Assembly: GCF_000417875.1 (NCBI RefSeq)
Contig: NW_006920885.1
Coordinates: forward strand, 172,501-236,500
Direction of reading: 5' to 3'
DNA length: 64,000 nucleotides
Origin: Pseudozyma flocculosa PF-1
Taxonomy: Eukaryota > Basidiomycota > Ustilaginomycetes > Ustilaginales > Ustilaginaceae
Part shown: piece after piece, positions 49,134 through 61,100 of the stretch
Position numbering within the stretch: position 1 is the first letter of the stretch
How the letters are laid out: each line of letters begins with the position of its first letter
Program-made: the position numbers and the translations under genes
Notes under the pieces: generated by a model
Databases searched by the model: none
The model's input: only the letters and a program-made list of their open reading frames with translations
What the model was told of the DNA's origin: nothing

Positions 49134-52100
49134 ATGTCGGCGGTCGAGCCGGTGCTAACAGCATCGTCGTATCCGACAGACGTGCCGCCGATCGCCGCGG
49201 GCACGCTCAGCTTGGCAGGCGTCAACGGCTCGTCGGCGGGCCCGCTGAATGGGGTAGTGCCGTCGCACGACGTCAAGAAGGCAGATAGCGGTGGGCATGA
49301 CCCGGTCACCGGCGTCGGCACTGACGGGAGCGGGATCGACGTCGGGTCGAGCGGCTCGAGCAGCGGCATGATCGGGGAGCATCCAAATGAAGCCGCACTG
49401 GTCGCAGCGGCTGCAGCGATGGCGGCGGCTCAGGGTCACCACGCGCTGGGCTCAGGCCAAGGCCCGACGGACGGCGTCGACGGCGTCGAAGGCAAAGTCT
49501 CTGGCCTCATGGCTCCCGAGCTCAGCTCTTACTTCCTTGCGGCAGCGGCGTCAATCCACCAGCAGCATCAGCAACAGCAAGAGCAGCAGCAGCAGCAAGA
49601 AGAACAGCAGCACGACCACGCGCAGACGCAACCACCGGCCGAGAGCGACGGCGCAGCGCCGTGGGGCATCTATCCCGTCGGTCCCGACTGGGAGGCGCAG
49701 CAGGGACAGATCCGCGACGCCTGCCAGATCTACCAGGACGACCGATGCCCGTTCCCGCTCGACCAAGGGAAGCGGCTGATCGGCGGCATCAGGGCCATCG
49801 TCGACGAGGCGACGGCAGAGGCCGGCCCGACAGCGGCGCAGGCCAAGCTGGATGCGCTGCCAAAGACGACCATCGACGTCGGCCTCGGCCAGACACGGTG
49901 CTACTGGGCTTTGTTGTCGGCCTCTGTCGGCCCGCCGGGCGGTAGCGCCGAGGCGAGCGACGACCTGCGCTTCGTCTACCTCGATCCTGTCCTCCAGCAC
50001 CACCTGTGCGAGCAGGCGGACGCCATGGTCGGCACCAGCTTCTTTGACTACGTCCATCCAGAGGAGCGGAAGCAGGCCTGCGCCGACATGCGCAAGATTG
50101 TCGAGAGCCGGACGCTGTTTGGCAGCGTCACGCGGTGCCGGTACTCTCGCCTTCCCCGGATCCGCGAGATGCTCGGCGCCACCGACGCTCCGCGCGATCC
50201 GGAAGCGCACAAGTACGTCGAGGACGAGGGCTTTGTCGCCATCGACATTGTCATCAACTGGGTCGGCGACGGCATGGCGCTGTGCTTCTTCCACGCCATC
50301 ATCGACAAGGGCCCAGAGGACAACGATGAGGCCAACAAGTCGACGTGGACCAACTGGTGCGGTACCCCGGCCGGCGCCTTTACGCTCAGGGAGTGCGAGC
50401 GCATGTGGAGGCAGGTCAAGGCCTCGGAGCGCGAGCCCCTCACCCTGCCGGGCCCCAACCACGTCTTCCAGGTGCTCGAGGCTGGGGAGGGTGGTCAGGT
50501 CCTCTTCAGCTGGCCACCACCGCGCCTCTTCCCTGGCGACGCCGACGAGCGGCTGGTCGAGCTGTCGCAGATTGCGTCGTTCAACGACGGATCCTACTTT
50601 GCCCACGACTTTGCCCGCTACGCGCAGGGCGTGTCTGTGGCGCCCGGCTCGTCGCAGCTGTCCGACGCTAACACGAGCTGCACCCGCCGCTTCAAGGCCA
50701 AGCACCAATTTGCCACCGAGGGCATCTTCAAGGTCATCGAGAGTGTCCTGATCCCGTACGGCGGCATCGTCCTGGCGTGCTTCCAGATCGTCTACCAGGG
50801 GCCGATGCCCGAGCCGGACCCAGAGCTGATCGAGCAGGCCCGGGCCACGCTCGAGGCCGCACGTGGTCAGATTCGCAAGAACGACGACGACGGCGGCGGC
50901 GATGCGCCCAACAAGCGCAGCCGGGACGAGGACTGGGCGCCGGCCGGAGCGGCTTCCGAGGGCACGCAGCGGCCCGTCTCTCCACCGCAGCCCCAGGCGG
51001 CGCCGCTTCCCTCGAGTGGAGACGGGCAGGCACAGGTGCACCCGCACCCGCAGCCGCCCTCGTCGTCGACGCCGCCGACCCGGCAGCCACCAGAGCCTGG
51101 CATCAAGGCGAACGTCACCGAGGGTACGCCCTGGAACCAAGCGTACGGCAACCTGCCCCGCGATCCGAGCCTCGGCTCGCTCAACTCGCTCGCCAACGCC
51201 AGCATCGAGTATGCTGCCGGGCTCCAGGAGCGCCCCGCGCGCGACACGCAGCACGACAAACCGCACCGGCCATTCGACGACCAGAACCCGCCCATCAGCG
51301 GACTCGGCGGCGCCAACGATCCCGGCGGAAGCGTCGCGACGCTTGCCGCCGTGGCCGCCGCCGCCGCCGCCCAGACAAAGTGCTGCACCGGCTGCGGAAA
51401 GAGCAACAGTCCGGAGTGGAGGCGCGGCCCCTCGGGCCACAAGACCCTCTGCAACGCATGCGGCCTGCGCTACGCGCGCTCCCTGACGCGGCGCAAGAAA
51501 AAGAAGGGCAAGGACGGCGAGATTGAATTTATCGAACCCACCGGCGACCCCTCGGTGGTGCCAAAGAGCCGCGGCGGCGGCGGCGGAAGCCTGCCGGGCG
51601 TGCACCGCAAGTCGAGCAAGAAGAGAAAGGCCGAAGAGGAGCTCAAGGCGGCCGCGGCCGCCTCGGGGGCATCCGCTGCCGGCGGCAGCCCGTCTACGAA
51701 CGGATCCCCGACGCCATCCGCGACGCCCGCAAGCGTGGATGGCCAGGTGAAGTCCACGCCGGCGCCCGCGCCCGCGCCTGCTTCCGGCCAGGGTCAGGGC
51801 CAGCCCGACGTCAAGCCGACGGCCGCATCGCCTGCAACCCGCGCTCCTGCCACACCCGTCCCTTCGGCCGCAATCGCAGCCGCTGCTGCTAGGGCGGCGG
51901 CAGCAGCAGCAGCAGCGGCAGCACCTCCGGCCCCCGCTGGTGCCTCCTCTGCCGCATCCTCAGCGGCCCCCTCGACACCCGCTCGACAGCAGCCAAACGG
52001 CAGCCAACCGTCAGCGGCACCGGTCCAGCCGCCAACGACCAAGATCGAAGAGCCGACGGCCACCACGACTGCGTCCATCACGATTCCCACCAGCATCAAC

Positions 52101-52575
52101 GCCGCGGCGCTCGGGGCGCCCGCGGCGACACCACCCCGCCCGGACGTCGAGGGGCAATCATCCAGCCTGGCAGACGCGCAGGGCGCCCCGGCCAGCGTGC
52201 CGGCCATCTCGGTCCCTGTCAGCGGCGCCGAAGGCCTCAACCTCGCCGTCAGTGCCGCAGCCCTCCAGTCGCTCGGCGCCTTTGACGCCAACGCCGTGTC
52301 GCAGGTCCTCTTTGGCCAGCTGGGGCCCCTGGCCGGCTCCGGCGCCACGGCGGCGCCCGTCCCCTGCGCCCGCCCCCGTCTCTTCGATCGACGCCGCCGC
52401 CGACAGCAAGGCCCAGGCCCGCAGCGCATCACAGCCGCTCTTGACCGAGCCCGACCCGCTCTCGGCAGACGCGCTCCAGGCCGCCGCCCAGGCTGCCATC
52501 GCCCAGGGCGCCGGTGCGCTGCCAGACGTCGAGATGGCCGACCAGAGCAGCAGCTCAGCCCCGCCCGCCGTCTGA
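49134..52575 (+). CDS. PAS/GATA zinc-finger transcription factor, white-collar-2-like; apparent frameshift near 3' end
   Basis: The start at 49134 opens one long frame. Residues about 140-170 are Gln-rich. A PAS-like domain (about 255-400) contains [32 protein letters not shown] and [13 protein letters not shown]...[15 protein letters not shown] finger at 751-776 reads [18 protein letters not shown] then CNACGLRYA: Cys-X2-Cys-X18-Cys-X2-Cys, the spacing used by WC-2, followed by basic RRKKKKGK. The remainder is Ala/Pro/Ser-rich. The PAS has no LOV photo-cysteine motif, so like WC-2 it would be a DNA-binding partner rather than the photoreceptor. At the CCCC at 52361-52364 the frame changes: the original frame becomes Arg-rich and runs to 52724, while the +1 frame continues the Ala/Pro style to [16 protein letters not shown] and stops at 52575. 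The end is given for the second case. Confidence 0.78.
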
Positions 52576-53180
52576 AGCGCCGGCCAGCAGCCGAAAAAGG
52601 ACCCACATCTCCCATGCTCCCTTGTCCCGGTTCCCTCCTTTATCCTTGCTACTCCATGTCGCTCCCTCGTCGTCGTCGTCGTCGTCGCTGTTGTGCAGTA
52701 GGTGCTGTGGTCGTTGTTGTATGAGTACGTTTGGAGCTTGTAACAGTGTTGCTTCTGGTCCTCGCACTGGTGTCCGAGCTTGATGCTGTGCAGCAGTTGC
52801 GCTCCGTTACTCATGATTAATTGTGGCCGCTCCAGCCGCCGATGCAGCGAGCGCCAAAGGTTCTCGCAGGCTGCAGCAGTCACTGAGGGGTCGAGGCATG
52901 GAAGAGTAACACTGCCTGATGCAGAGTCGAGCAGACTGATGGTCAAGGCCTGCACCCTGTGTGCCCAGTGACTGATGTGAGTGCAGGCAGCCTCAGGTCG
53001 TGTGTGTCATTTGTCCTTGCGGTCCATGTTGCTATATAATGCAACAATTCTCACCCCTCATCACTGCTGGTGCTTCTGAAGGAGGCTTGGAAAGACACGG
53101 CAGTTCTGAACTAAATTCTGCCCAAATTGCTCACAAAAAAAGCTCGCCATGAAGCTGAAGAGCAGGACGGCAAAAGAGAA
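52576..53180. other. Intergenic region between PAS-GATA gene and tRNA, AT-richer
   Basis: Base composition shifts to clearly more A/T from about 52720 to 53340 than in the rest of the window, including TTGCTATATAATGCAA near 53030. No protein gene was seen. Confidence 0.5.
53135..53141 (-). terminator. RNA polymerase III terminator (T7)
   Basis: A run of seven A on the plus strand reads as T7 downstream of the minus-strand tRNA. A weaker T4 run (53172-53175) lies only six bases beyond the tRNA 3' end, so this would be the back-up terminator. Confidence 0.6.
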
Positions 53181-53283
53181 TGGAGACTACATGAGTCGAA
53201 CACGTGACCTTTCGCAAAGGATCGAGTGCTGAGAAAGCAACTTGGATGCTAAGCGAACGCTCTGCCAACTGAGCTAAACCCCC
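53181..53283 (-). tRNA. tRNA-Ala (AGC) with a 30-nt intron
   Basis: The minus strand from 53283 folds as a complete cloverleaf of 73 nt plus an intron. Acceptor GGGGGTT pairs with AGTCTCC (three G-U pairs), then TA, D-arm GCTC-AGTTGGCA-GAGC and anticodon stem TTCGC/GCGAA with loop TTAGCA-T (anticodon AGC). The variable loop is AGGTC, the T-arm ACGTG-TTCGACT-CATGT, and the discriminator A. The intron lies at 53246-53217, at the canonical position after nucleotide 37. The A box (TAGCTCAGTTGG) and B box (GTTCGACTC) are present, and T runs follow. The anticodon and the TAGCTCAGTTGG...TTAGCAT core match eukaryotic tRNA-Ala. The G-U-rich acceptor lacks a G3-U70-only pattern but does contain G3-U70, the alanine identity element. 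Confidence 0.93.
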
Positions 53284-53837
53284 GACTGATGTCAAGCTCC
53301 CAAAAAGGTGATCATATAACACATCTCAATTGCCTTCCAGGTGACGCGTTGCGGTGTGTTTAGCTCGCTTTGCTGCCGCCGCCGCCGCCGCCTCCGCCCC
53401 GATCGACAGCTCTTGCGGACTCCACGACGCTCGTTGTGGTCATTGCCGTGCCGCTTCGAAGAGAGATGCAGCTTAAATTCCCATCTCGGGCCTAGGCATA
53501 AGGTGCGTAAGGGAGGAAAGGACAGTCAAGGGATGGGGATGCTAAGACGGAGGGGGGCTTCGAGCGATTTCGATGAGAGTCGCGATCGCGAGCGGATGCA
53601 ACGAGAGGGTGATGCGCGGAAGTGGAGATGGAGAGGGGCGGTTGTGGCCGGCGCCGTCATTGAAGCAGCGTCCGTGGATGTCGGTGAGCTTTTGAGCGAT
53701 GCAGGGGCGAGTGGGAATGGTATGAACACGAGACGAGTCGAGGGGAGAATCGATGATGCTGGAGCGGCGGGGAAGAGGGAAACTGGAAGGGTATAGAATG
53801 TACGATGGCGCGGGGAAAGTTCTCCGAGGGGAGAAGA
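53284..53837. other. Intergenic region between tRNA and secreted-protein gene
   Basis: 554 bp with a (GCC)n stretch near 53374-53395. It should contain the 3' end of the secreted-protein gene. Nothing else was recognised. Confidence 0.45.
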
Positions 53838-55153
53838 TCACAGTCGGTCGGCGACGGCGGTGGGCAGAGCGCGCTTCCTGTACGGCTTTTGAGGGGCGAG
53901 GCCGCCGTCGGGCGACGGGAGCGGGTGACAGTTCGAGCTGGCCGGCGGCGGGTGCGCGGGAGGCGTCTTCGGGTCGCCCTGATGGAAGGTGTAGTCGCCG
54001 TAGACACCGGGCGGGGCGCCGCTATCGCCGTCGCAGTCTTCGAACTTGTGGTGGTAGTACTTGCCTGTGGTCGCGCAAACAAAGGGGATAGGGAGCTCGA
54101 AGCCGTCAGTTGCCATCTTGATTCGTGGTCTCGAGGGAGGGATGCGGGGGTAGTGCCACCGGCTCCGGCTGAAAATACAGCCGCCCAGCCGGCCCTCCAC
54201 CCCGCATGTGACGTCGCGCAGCTTGATTTTTGGCAGCTCGCGTGCGACCCTCGGCGAAAGTTTAATTTCAGCTGAGCCCGCGCGCGCGCGCGCTCGCCGC
54301 CACCGCCGCACTACCACCAACCCCGCGATATCGAAAGCGAGGACCACCGCCGCGCGATCGCAATGCTGCGATATCGGCAAGAACCACCGCCGCGATACCG
54401 CCAACACCCCGTTATCGAACAGGTATGAACTCACCTGGATGATTCCACTGCGCTCCCATCTCGTCGTAGATATGCGGCGCGTAGAGTGCCGCCTTGGATC
54501 CATAACCAAGGCGAATGCTGAACTCTGTAGCAGAGGCAAAGCTTGACCATTCCCTTGACTGTCTCCAATGACCTTCATGTCCAGGGATGGCATTGCTGAA
54601 AACGAGCCCGCCGGGCGGGTTGCCAGCCCCAGTAGCGCCGTGAGGATCCAGTTCTCCTCCTTCATCTCCTGGGGCCACCACCTTGGTGAAGTCGCCGTAG
54701 CCTGTGTTGGTAGGTTGGAGAATGTCTTCGAGGTGAAAAAGGGCTGGAACCGATCCTAAGCGCTGATTCTAGGAGCTTACCGGTGACCTGGAGGTAGTTG
54801 GGCGTCTTGAGGAACTGCGCGCCCTTGATGGTGCCCGGTGAAAAGACGCGGGTGCCGTATCCCGACCTGGTACAATATGAGACCGTTCGCTCTTCTTCGT
54901 CGCCGATAGTGGTATTGGGAGTGTAGGGCAGGAAGAGGCAGAAATCGTTGGCCGAGTTGACAAAGACGTTCTGGCACATCGAGTCGGGCGACGAGTCGCC
55001 CCACTTCTTGCACTGGTTCGAGCCGACTTGGCCGGGCTCCCACTTGTCGGGCAGGTTGTTGACGTGGAAGATGGGCTTCTTCTGCGCCTCGGCCGTCGCG
55101 ATGAGCGTGGCGGTGACGGTAACGAGCGCCGAGAACTTGAAGCCGACCATCAT
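53838..55153 (-). CDS. Secreted macrophage-activating-glycoprotein-like protein
   Basis: Three exons, 55153-54781, 54701-54435 and 54064-53838 (introns 79 and 370 bp), encode 288 residues. Two adjacent ATGs (55153 and 55150) could start it; the second has the better context. The N-terminus FKFSALVTVTATLIATAEAQ is a clear signal peptide. The mature protein matches a basidiomycete secreted family: QCKKWGDSSPDSMCQNVFVN, DFCLFLPYTPNTTIGDEE, GYGTRVFSPGTIKGAQFLKT, PNYLQVTG, then GGELDPHGATGAGNPPGGLVFSN, QWNHPGKYYHHKFEDCDGDSG and FHQGDPKTPPAHPPPASSNC. The six-plus cysteines suggest disulfides. It ends in a basic tail without a hydrophobic GPI segment, so it is probably released or cell-wall associated. 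Relatives are called macrophage-activating glycoprotein from mushroom work; the biochemical role is unknown. Relatives have more cysteines in the middle region than I see here. Confidence 0.82.
54279..54293. repeat. Alternating CG run
   Basis: Fifteen bases of alternating C and G inside intron 2 of the secreted-protein gene. Such DNA can adopt the left-handed form; no function is implied. Confidence 0.8.
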
Positions 55154-57097
55154 GGGCAGAGGATGAGGCGGGTGTGGAGGGGAAGGAGGAGTTGAGGTGC
55201 GAGGGGTGAGGGTTGACGAGAGGAAGGTTGCCCGGCTTCGATGGCCCTATTTGTACGGTGAGACCCAAACAACGGCACGTCTCGACCTGCGCTTCGGGGC
55301 TTCCCCACCGGCGCCCGGTGGTGGTGGCGGATGGTTGCACGAGCGTTGCTTCGAATGTTACCGCAACCTCTCTCGAGGAATGTGGCACGGAACCTAGTCC
55401 CGGCCGCGCATGGGCTGTCGAGGGGTCCGCCCGTAGCTCGAATAAGCCGACAAACAGGCAACCGACGGCTTGCATCTCGATTCCTTTTCACGGACGCTCG
55501 CTCGGAGGTGGGCGATGCATGCTAGCGAGCCCCCTAGAACGACGCAAGTGGGCGAGAAGTTCATCGCGCGCTAGCAACACGGTGAGCGGTCATCACGTCG
55601 GTAAATGCAAGCTGGAGCTTTGATCGTCGGAGCGGCATGAACAGCCACGAGTATCGACATAAGGTGCCGTCCCGACGATGCAGACCCCTGCTGATGGTCG
55701 TCTTTTGTCTTCACGTATGTCTGCTGCGCGCTGCGCTACGACTCTAGCCGTCTCGATGCCGCGCCTCGCCTCGCAGAGAGCAGGTGAATGTCCCTGAATT
55801 AGGGACCGTCAACGAGCTCGTTGCGCCGCCCGTCTGCGGCTGAAGATTTGTCTTTTCAGCGGTGATTGCACTCGATGGTCGTCGTGTCAACGAAGTGGGC
55901 TGGGTCAGACGGCGGACAGAGTCCACGATGAAATTGCTCCGATTATTGTTCGAGGTCGGGGCGCCGGCACGGTGCTCTCCCGCGCAGGCAGTGGGGGTCA
56001 CGGTGGAGGGGCTCGGCCTGGACAAGGGAGTCGCCACTCTGGCTGTTGATCAGGAGAGAGCGACATCGAAGTGGCAGCGGTCGAGTGGAAAGAGGCCAAC
56101 TTGCATGATCGCGGTGCCCGACCTGGCGCAGATGGTGGCCCCTAACCTGATGTGAGGCCCGGCTGTCGTGCAGCGAAGGAGATGCAACCTTGATTTCTTT
56201 TGTGACATGGCTCGCGCTACCTGTCATCGATGGCAGGACGGCCAGCCTGGCCGGGCGACCTCCTTTTGGCTGCGCGCTGCGTTCTGCGTGCTGCGCGCTC
56301 GCCCCGGCTCGGCCGTACCGAATCCCCTTTTGGCAGCATCCGGTCCAGCCATCACCCTTTGCTTCGTGAAACGGCTGCTGATGGACGACGGCCACGGCAC
56401 TGCCTCGCAGGTCGGACCCGAGCCGGGAGTCTCGCAGGCCAGGCCGTCGTTTTGGCGCCGATGTGATACGCCGTAGTGTGAACGGATGTCGGCGGTGAGA
56501 TTGAACCCAAAGTGGTGTGTCAATCAACGGATCGAGTGCCCACACGGCACGGGCGGCGCAGCGGTGCAGTGCAGGGAGGGGATGGCCGCCACCAGGGCCA
56601 CGACGGCACGCGTGCCAGTCCAGGGGCCCCGGCAGTGACGGCGACACGCTCTCGCACGAACGAGCGAATCGTCGCAATCGGTTCCGAGAGCCTGCGTGGA
56701 TTATCAATCGGGCAGCTGGCAGCTCGCCGTGAGGTTTCCGGCTGCACCCGCTGTCGGGCGTGGCGAGGCGATGTCGCCTGCGCCGCCGGGAATTGCGTGC
56801 TTGGACCCGCGTCCTCGGCACACGATTTTGAGCAAATCAACCGCGGGCAAGGCAACCGAGGCGAATTCCGCCGTCAGACGTCCGGCCAGACCGCCCGCCA
56901 GGTCACCCCCAACACACCTTGGTGTGTGCCGTGTTGGCGGCGGCGGCGGCGCAAGGAAGAGTTCACGATGGCCACCAGCCATACGACGTTGCTCTCGTTG
57001 TTGGCACGCTGGACAGATGGAATGGCAGGACAACGAGGGAGGGAGCGCCTTTTTGCCGGTCGATTCGGGCCGGCGGGGGTCGGTTTGCCAGGGTCCA

Positions 57098-57132
<35 letters not shown>

Positions 57133-58119
57133 CGAGTGGCCGCGCCGGAGATTGGCGCGGGGCTAGGCCAGGCCAAGGCCAGCAGGGTTGCGGCAGCGGT
57201 TCTGGAGCCCGCGCCCGCGCCCCTTTGGCCCTCTGGCGTGCTTTGGCGTCGCTGGAAATTTTGGTTTTGGAAGATCCGTGGCGGCCGGCCTCTAACCTCG
57301 CTCCCTCCCTTCGCGCTGGGACCTTGCCCGCACACGCTCTCCCTTCTTGGCGCCGACCCATCTTGAAAGGGTTCTGCAGCCGGCTTCCCGCTCGTGGCCG
57401 TCCGGGTGGGGGCCGAGGATGATGGGTCGATGTGATGTGCAAGCAAGAAAGCAGGCTTAGGGCCGTCCTGCCTGCCTGTGACTCACGGCCCAGCCGTGCT
57501 CTGCTGCTGACCAAAGCCTGCTCGCTCTCTGGGGGCCGTCGGTGGTGGTTGCGATGGTGCAAGGCAGGGCGAGACGAGGCCCTCGGCGGTTTGCCACGCT
57601 GGGCGACACCCTCGAGGCTGTCCGTGAGCTCGGTCCGCCTGCCCCGCTCCCTTCCGGCTCCCCGCCACGCAGCGTGCCACCCCTCCCCCCTTCGCTCCCC
57701 TCATCAATTTGGCCGGCCCCCGCTCGCCTTTCTTCCAACCGCGCACCCTTGCCCATTCTCATCCTCCCACCTTCACCCTCGTCCTCGTCCTCGTCCTCGT
57801 CCTCACCACCCCCGCCACTCACCTAGTTGCTTCACGACCCCTCCGCGCCCTGTCCTCTGACCGGGCTCACCCTTCACACACGTCGGCTTCTTCATTGTAG
57901 TCGTCTCGAGCGCTTCTTCGGTCCGCCCCTCCGTGCCGCGTCTCGCAAAGGAAGGATCTCGACCGAGAACGTAGCTGAAAAGGTCGCTTGCCAATAGCCC
58001 CCCAAAACAGTTGAGGTGAGTAGCGTTGCGCAACGGTCGGGAAGCGTATCGAGGCTGAGCGTCTCTTTCAATTGAATTGCTCACGCTCTTTCCCGTTCGA
58101 CCTTCCGCCTACCAGCATC
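55154..58119. other. Gene-poor region of 3 kb upstream of MET5
   Basis: It contains promoters of the secreted-protein gene (left) and MET5 (right). No protein family was recognised in any frame. There is a (GCTG)n array (57098-57132), CTCGTC repeats (about 57776-57808) and a CT-rich MET5 leader. GGTGAGTAGC at about 58015 and ACCAG at 58111-58115 could bound a 5' UTR intron of MET5; this is speculative. Confidence 0.45.
57098..57132. repeat. (GCTG)n tetranucleotide microsatellite
   Basis: About nine GCTG units in non-coding DNA, 1 kb upstream of MET5. Confidence 0.9.
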
Positions 58120-61100
58120 ATGTCGAACGTCAACGCTTCGCAGACCGTCGCGAGGATCTCGGCGCTGGCTTCGGCCGCCGTCGTCTCGGTCAGCCCGGCG
58201 GGCCAGGCCAAGTCGCCCTTCTCTGACGCCGTTGGCGCCGTGGCGTCGTCGCACCCGGACCTCGAGGTCGAGCAGGTCTCGCAGAACGCCGAGCTGGGCT
58301 CGATTCTCTCCCAGCTCAAGCCGGCTGGCAATGGCCTCATCTCGGTCCTCTCGGTGGCCCACCAGCAGACCCTCACGAGGCTCGTCCCCCACCTCTCGAC
58401 GCTCGTCCAGATCCCCATCGTCTTCCACATTGCCAGCTCTGGCGAACACAGCGACGTCATGGCGCTTAGGCAGGCCGGCCTCGTCATGGTGCACTCGTCG
58501 ACCGCTGTCCAGGCCCACGATCACGCGCTTCTGGCGACAAAGATTGCCACCTCGGCAAAGCGCGCCGTCCTTCACTTCTACGAGGACGTCGACGGCGACG
58601 TCGAGGAGGTGACCGAGGCCGACCTCGCCGCCTTTGTTGGCCAGTCGGCCACCGCCTCGTCGTCCGACGGCAAGGCCAACGGCGTCAACGGCGTCAACGG
58701 CCACGCCAACGGCCACACGGCCACCAACGCCGTCAATGGACACGCCGCGGCCCACGCCACCAGTGAGGCCGAGTTTGGCGACCTCGAGACTGCCATTGAT
58801 GTCGCTTACGAGGACGTCGCTGGCCTTGTCGGGCACGCCGTCGAGCCCTTCCAGCTGGTCGGTGCTTCCGATGCGAAGAACCTCGCCGTCGTGCTGGGCG
58901 CCGGGTCCGAGCAGCTCCAGGACTACACGTCGCCCCACTTTGACCTCGCAGTGCTCGATGTCCGCCTTGTGCGCCCGTCACTCCCCCAGCGATTGCTCGC
59001 CAACATCCCGCCCTCGGTCGAGCGCATCGCCGTCCTCGAGCAGAGCGTCCGAAGGACCACCCGCCTCGGCCCGCTCTTTGTCGACGTCGCGAGCGCCTTC
59101 CAGGGTTCGGACCGCAGCCTGCCCTCGGTCTTTGTCAGCGGCGTCCTCGGTCTGATCGAGGCCGCCGACGCGGAAAAGGCGGCCCAGGCTGTCGTCTCGG
59201 CCCTCGAGTCGGCCAAGCCCAAGCACGGTGTCGTCGTCGGCGACGACAAGAAGCTCGCCGCGCGCGCCCAGCTCTCCTCGGCCGCCAGCAGCGCCCCCGT
59301 CTCGGTCCCCAAGCACGAGGAGGCCTACAACCTCATGCTCGAGCAGGTCTTCAACGAGCGCCTCTCGGTCATCAACTCGCCCAGCGACGAGTCGGACCCG
59401 CACCCGTCCGCCCGTAGCCCCGAGTACGCGTTTGGACAGGTGCTTGCTCAGCTCGAGCAGCGCGACGAGCTCACCGCCGCCGTCAACGAGGCGCTCCGCT
59501 CCGGTGGCCTCTCGTCGGAGCTCCACGAGACGCTGGCCCAGTGGCTCGTCTCCAAGGAGGACGCCAAGAAGAACGTCTCGCTGAGCAACAAGCTCGCCTC
59601 GCTCCTCGAGTCGGCCGCCTCGAGCGCCGCGCTGGACAAGATCAAGTCGCTCTCGTCGCACCTCGCCCTCCAGAGCCGCTGGATCGTCGGCAGCGACGCC
59701 TGGGCCTACGACGCCGGAATGGGCGGCGTCCACCACGTCATCGCCTCTGGCCGCAACGTCAACATGCTCATCTTTGACAGCGTGCCGTACACCAAGCGCG
59801 ACGCCCAGGCGGCCCACAAGCGCAAGAAGGACATTGCGCTGTACGCCATGAACTACGGCAACGTCTACGTCGCCAGCACCGCCGTCTACGCCGACTACAC
59901 CCAGGTCCTCCACGCCCTCATGGAGGCCGACCGCTTCGACGGACCGTCGGTCGTCCTCGCCTACGTCCCCTACCGCACCGTCGACGCGCCCGCGCTCGAC
60001 GTGCTGCGCGAGACCAAGCTCGCCGTCGACTCGGGCTACTGGCCCCTCTTCCGCTGGGACCCCAGCGCCGAGTCGCGCGGCTCCGACATTTTCCGCCTCG
60101 ACGGCGTGCGCATCCGCGAGCAGCTGCAGCAGTTCCTCGACCGGCACAACCTCTTCACCAGCCTCGTCAACGCCAAGCCGGCGCTCTCGTACGACCTGGC
60201 CGCCTCTCAGGGCGCCGGCCTGCGCGAGGCCCAGCGTCGCAAGGCCAAGGAGGCCTACGAGAAGATGCTTGGCTCGCTCGACGGCCCGCCGCTACTGATC
60301 CTTTTCGCCTCGGACGGCGGCAACGCCGAAAAGATGGCCAAGAAGCTCACGGCGCGCGCCAAGGCCCGCGGCGTCGCCGCACGCCTGCTGGCCATGGACG
60401 ACTACCCCGTGACCGAGGAGCTCAAGGACGAGAAGAACGTTGTCTTCCTCACCTCGACGGCCGGACAGGGCGAGGCGCCGCAGAACGCGCGCTTCACCTA
60501 CAAGGCGGTCCACGCGATGCAGGCCGGCGCGCTGCCCGACACGCTCAACTTTACCGTCTTCGGCATGGGCGACTCGCACTACTGGCCTCGCCCCGAGGAC
60601 GCTCACTACTACAACAAGCCCGCCAAGGACTTTGACGTCAAGCTCGAGGCGCTCGGCGCGACTCGCATGGCTCCCATCGGTCTCGGAGACGACCAGGATG
60701 CCGACGGCGCGCAGACCGGCTACAAGATCTGGGAGCCGCTGCTGTGGAAGGCGCTCGGCGTCGACACCGTCGAGGTCACCGAGGCCGAGCCGGAGCCCAT
60801 CACCAACGAGCACATGAAGATCGCGTCCAACTACCTGCGCGGCACCATCAAGGAGGGCCTGCTCGACACATCGACGGGCGCCATCGCCGAGTCCGACGGG
60901 CAGCTGACCAAGTTCCACGGCACCTACATGCAGTACGACCGCGACACGCTCGAGGAGCGCAAGGCCGCCGGCCTCGAGCCCGCCTACAGCTTCATGATCC
61001 GCGCGCGCATCCCCGGCGGTGTCTGCACGCCGCAGCAGTGGCTGCAGCTCGACGACGTGGCGGAAAAGTACGGCAACCAGACGATCAAGATCACGACGCG

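Noticed and set aside
52365..52724. Arg-rich C-terminus of the PAS/GATA protein in the uninterrupted frame
   Set aside because: Abrupt composition change at a C run and the better continuation in the next frame make this tail most likely an artefact of a one-base error.
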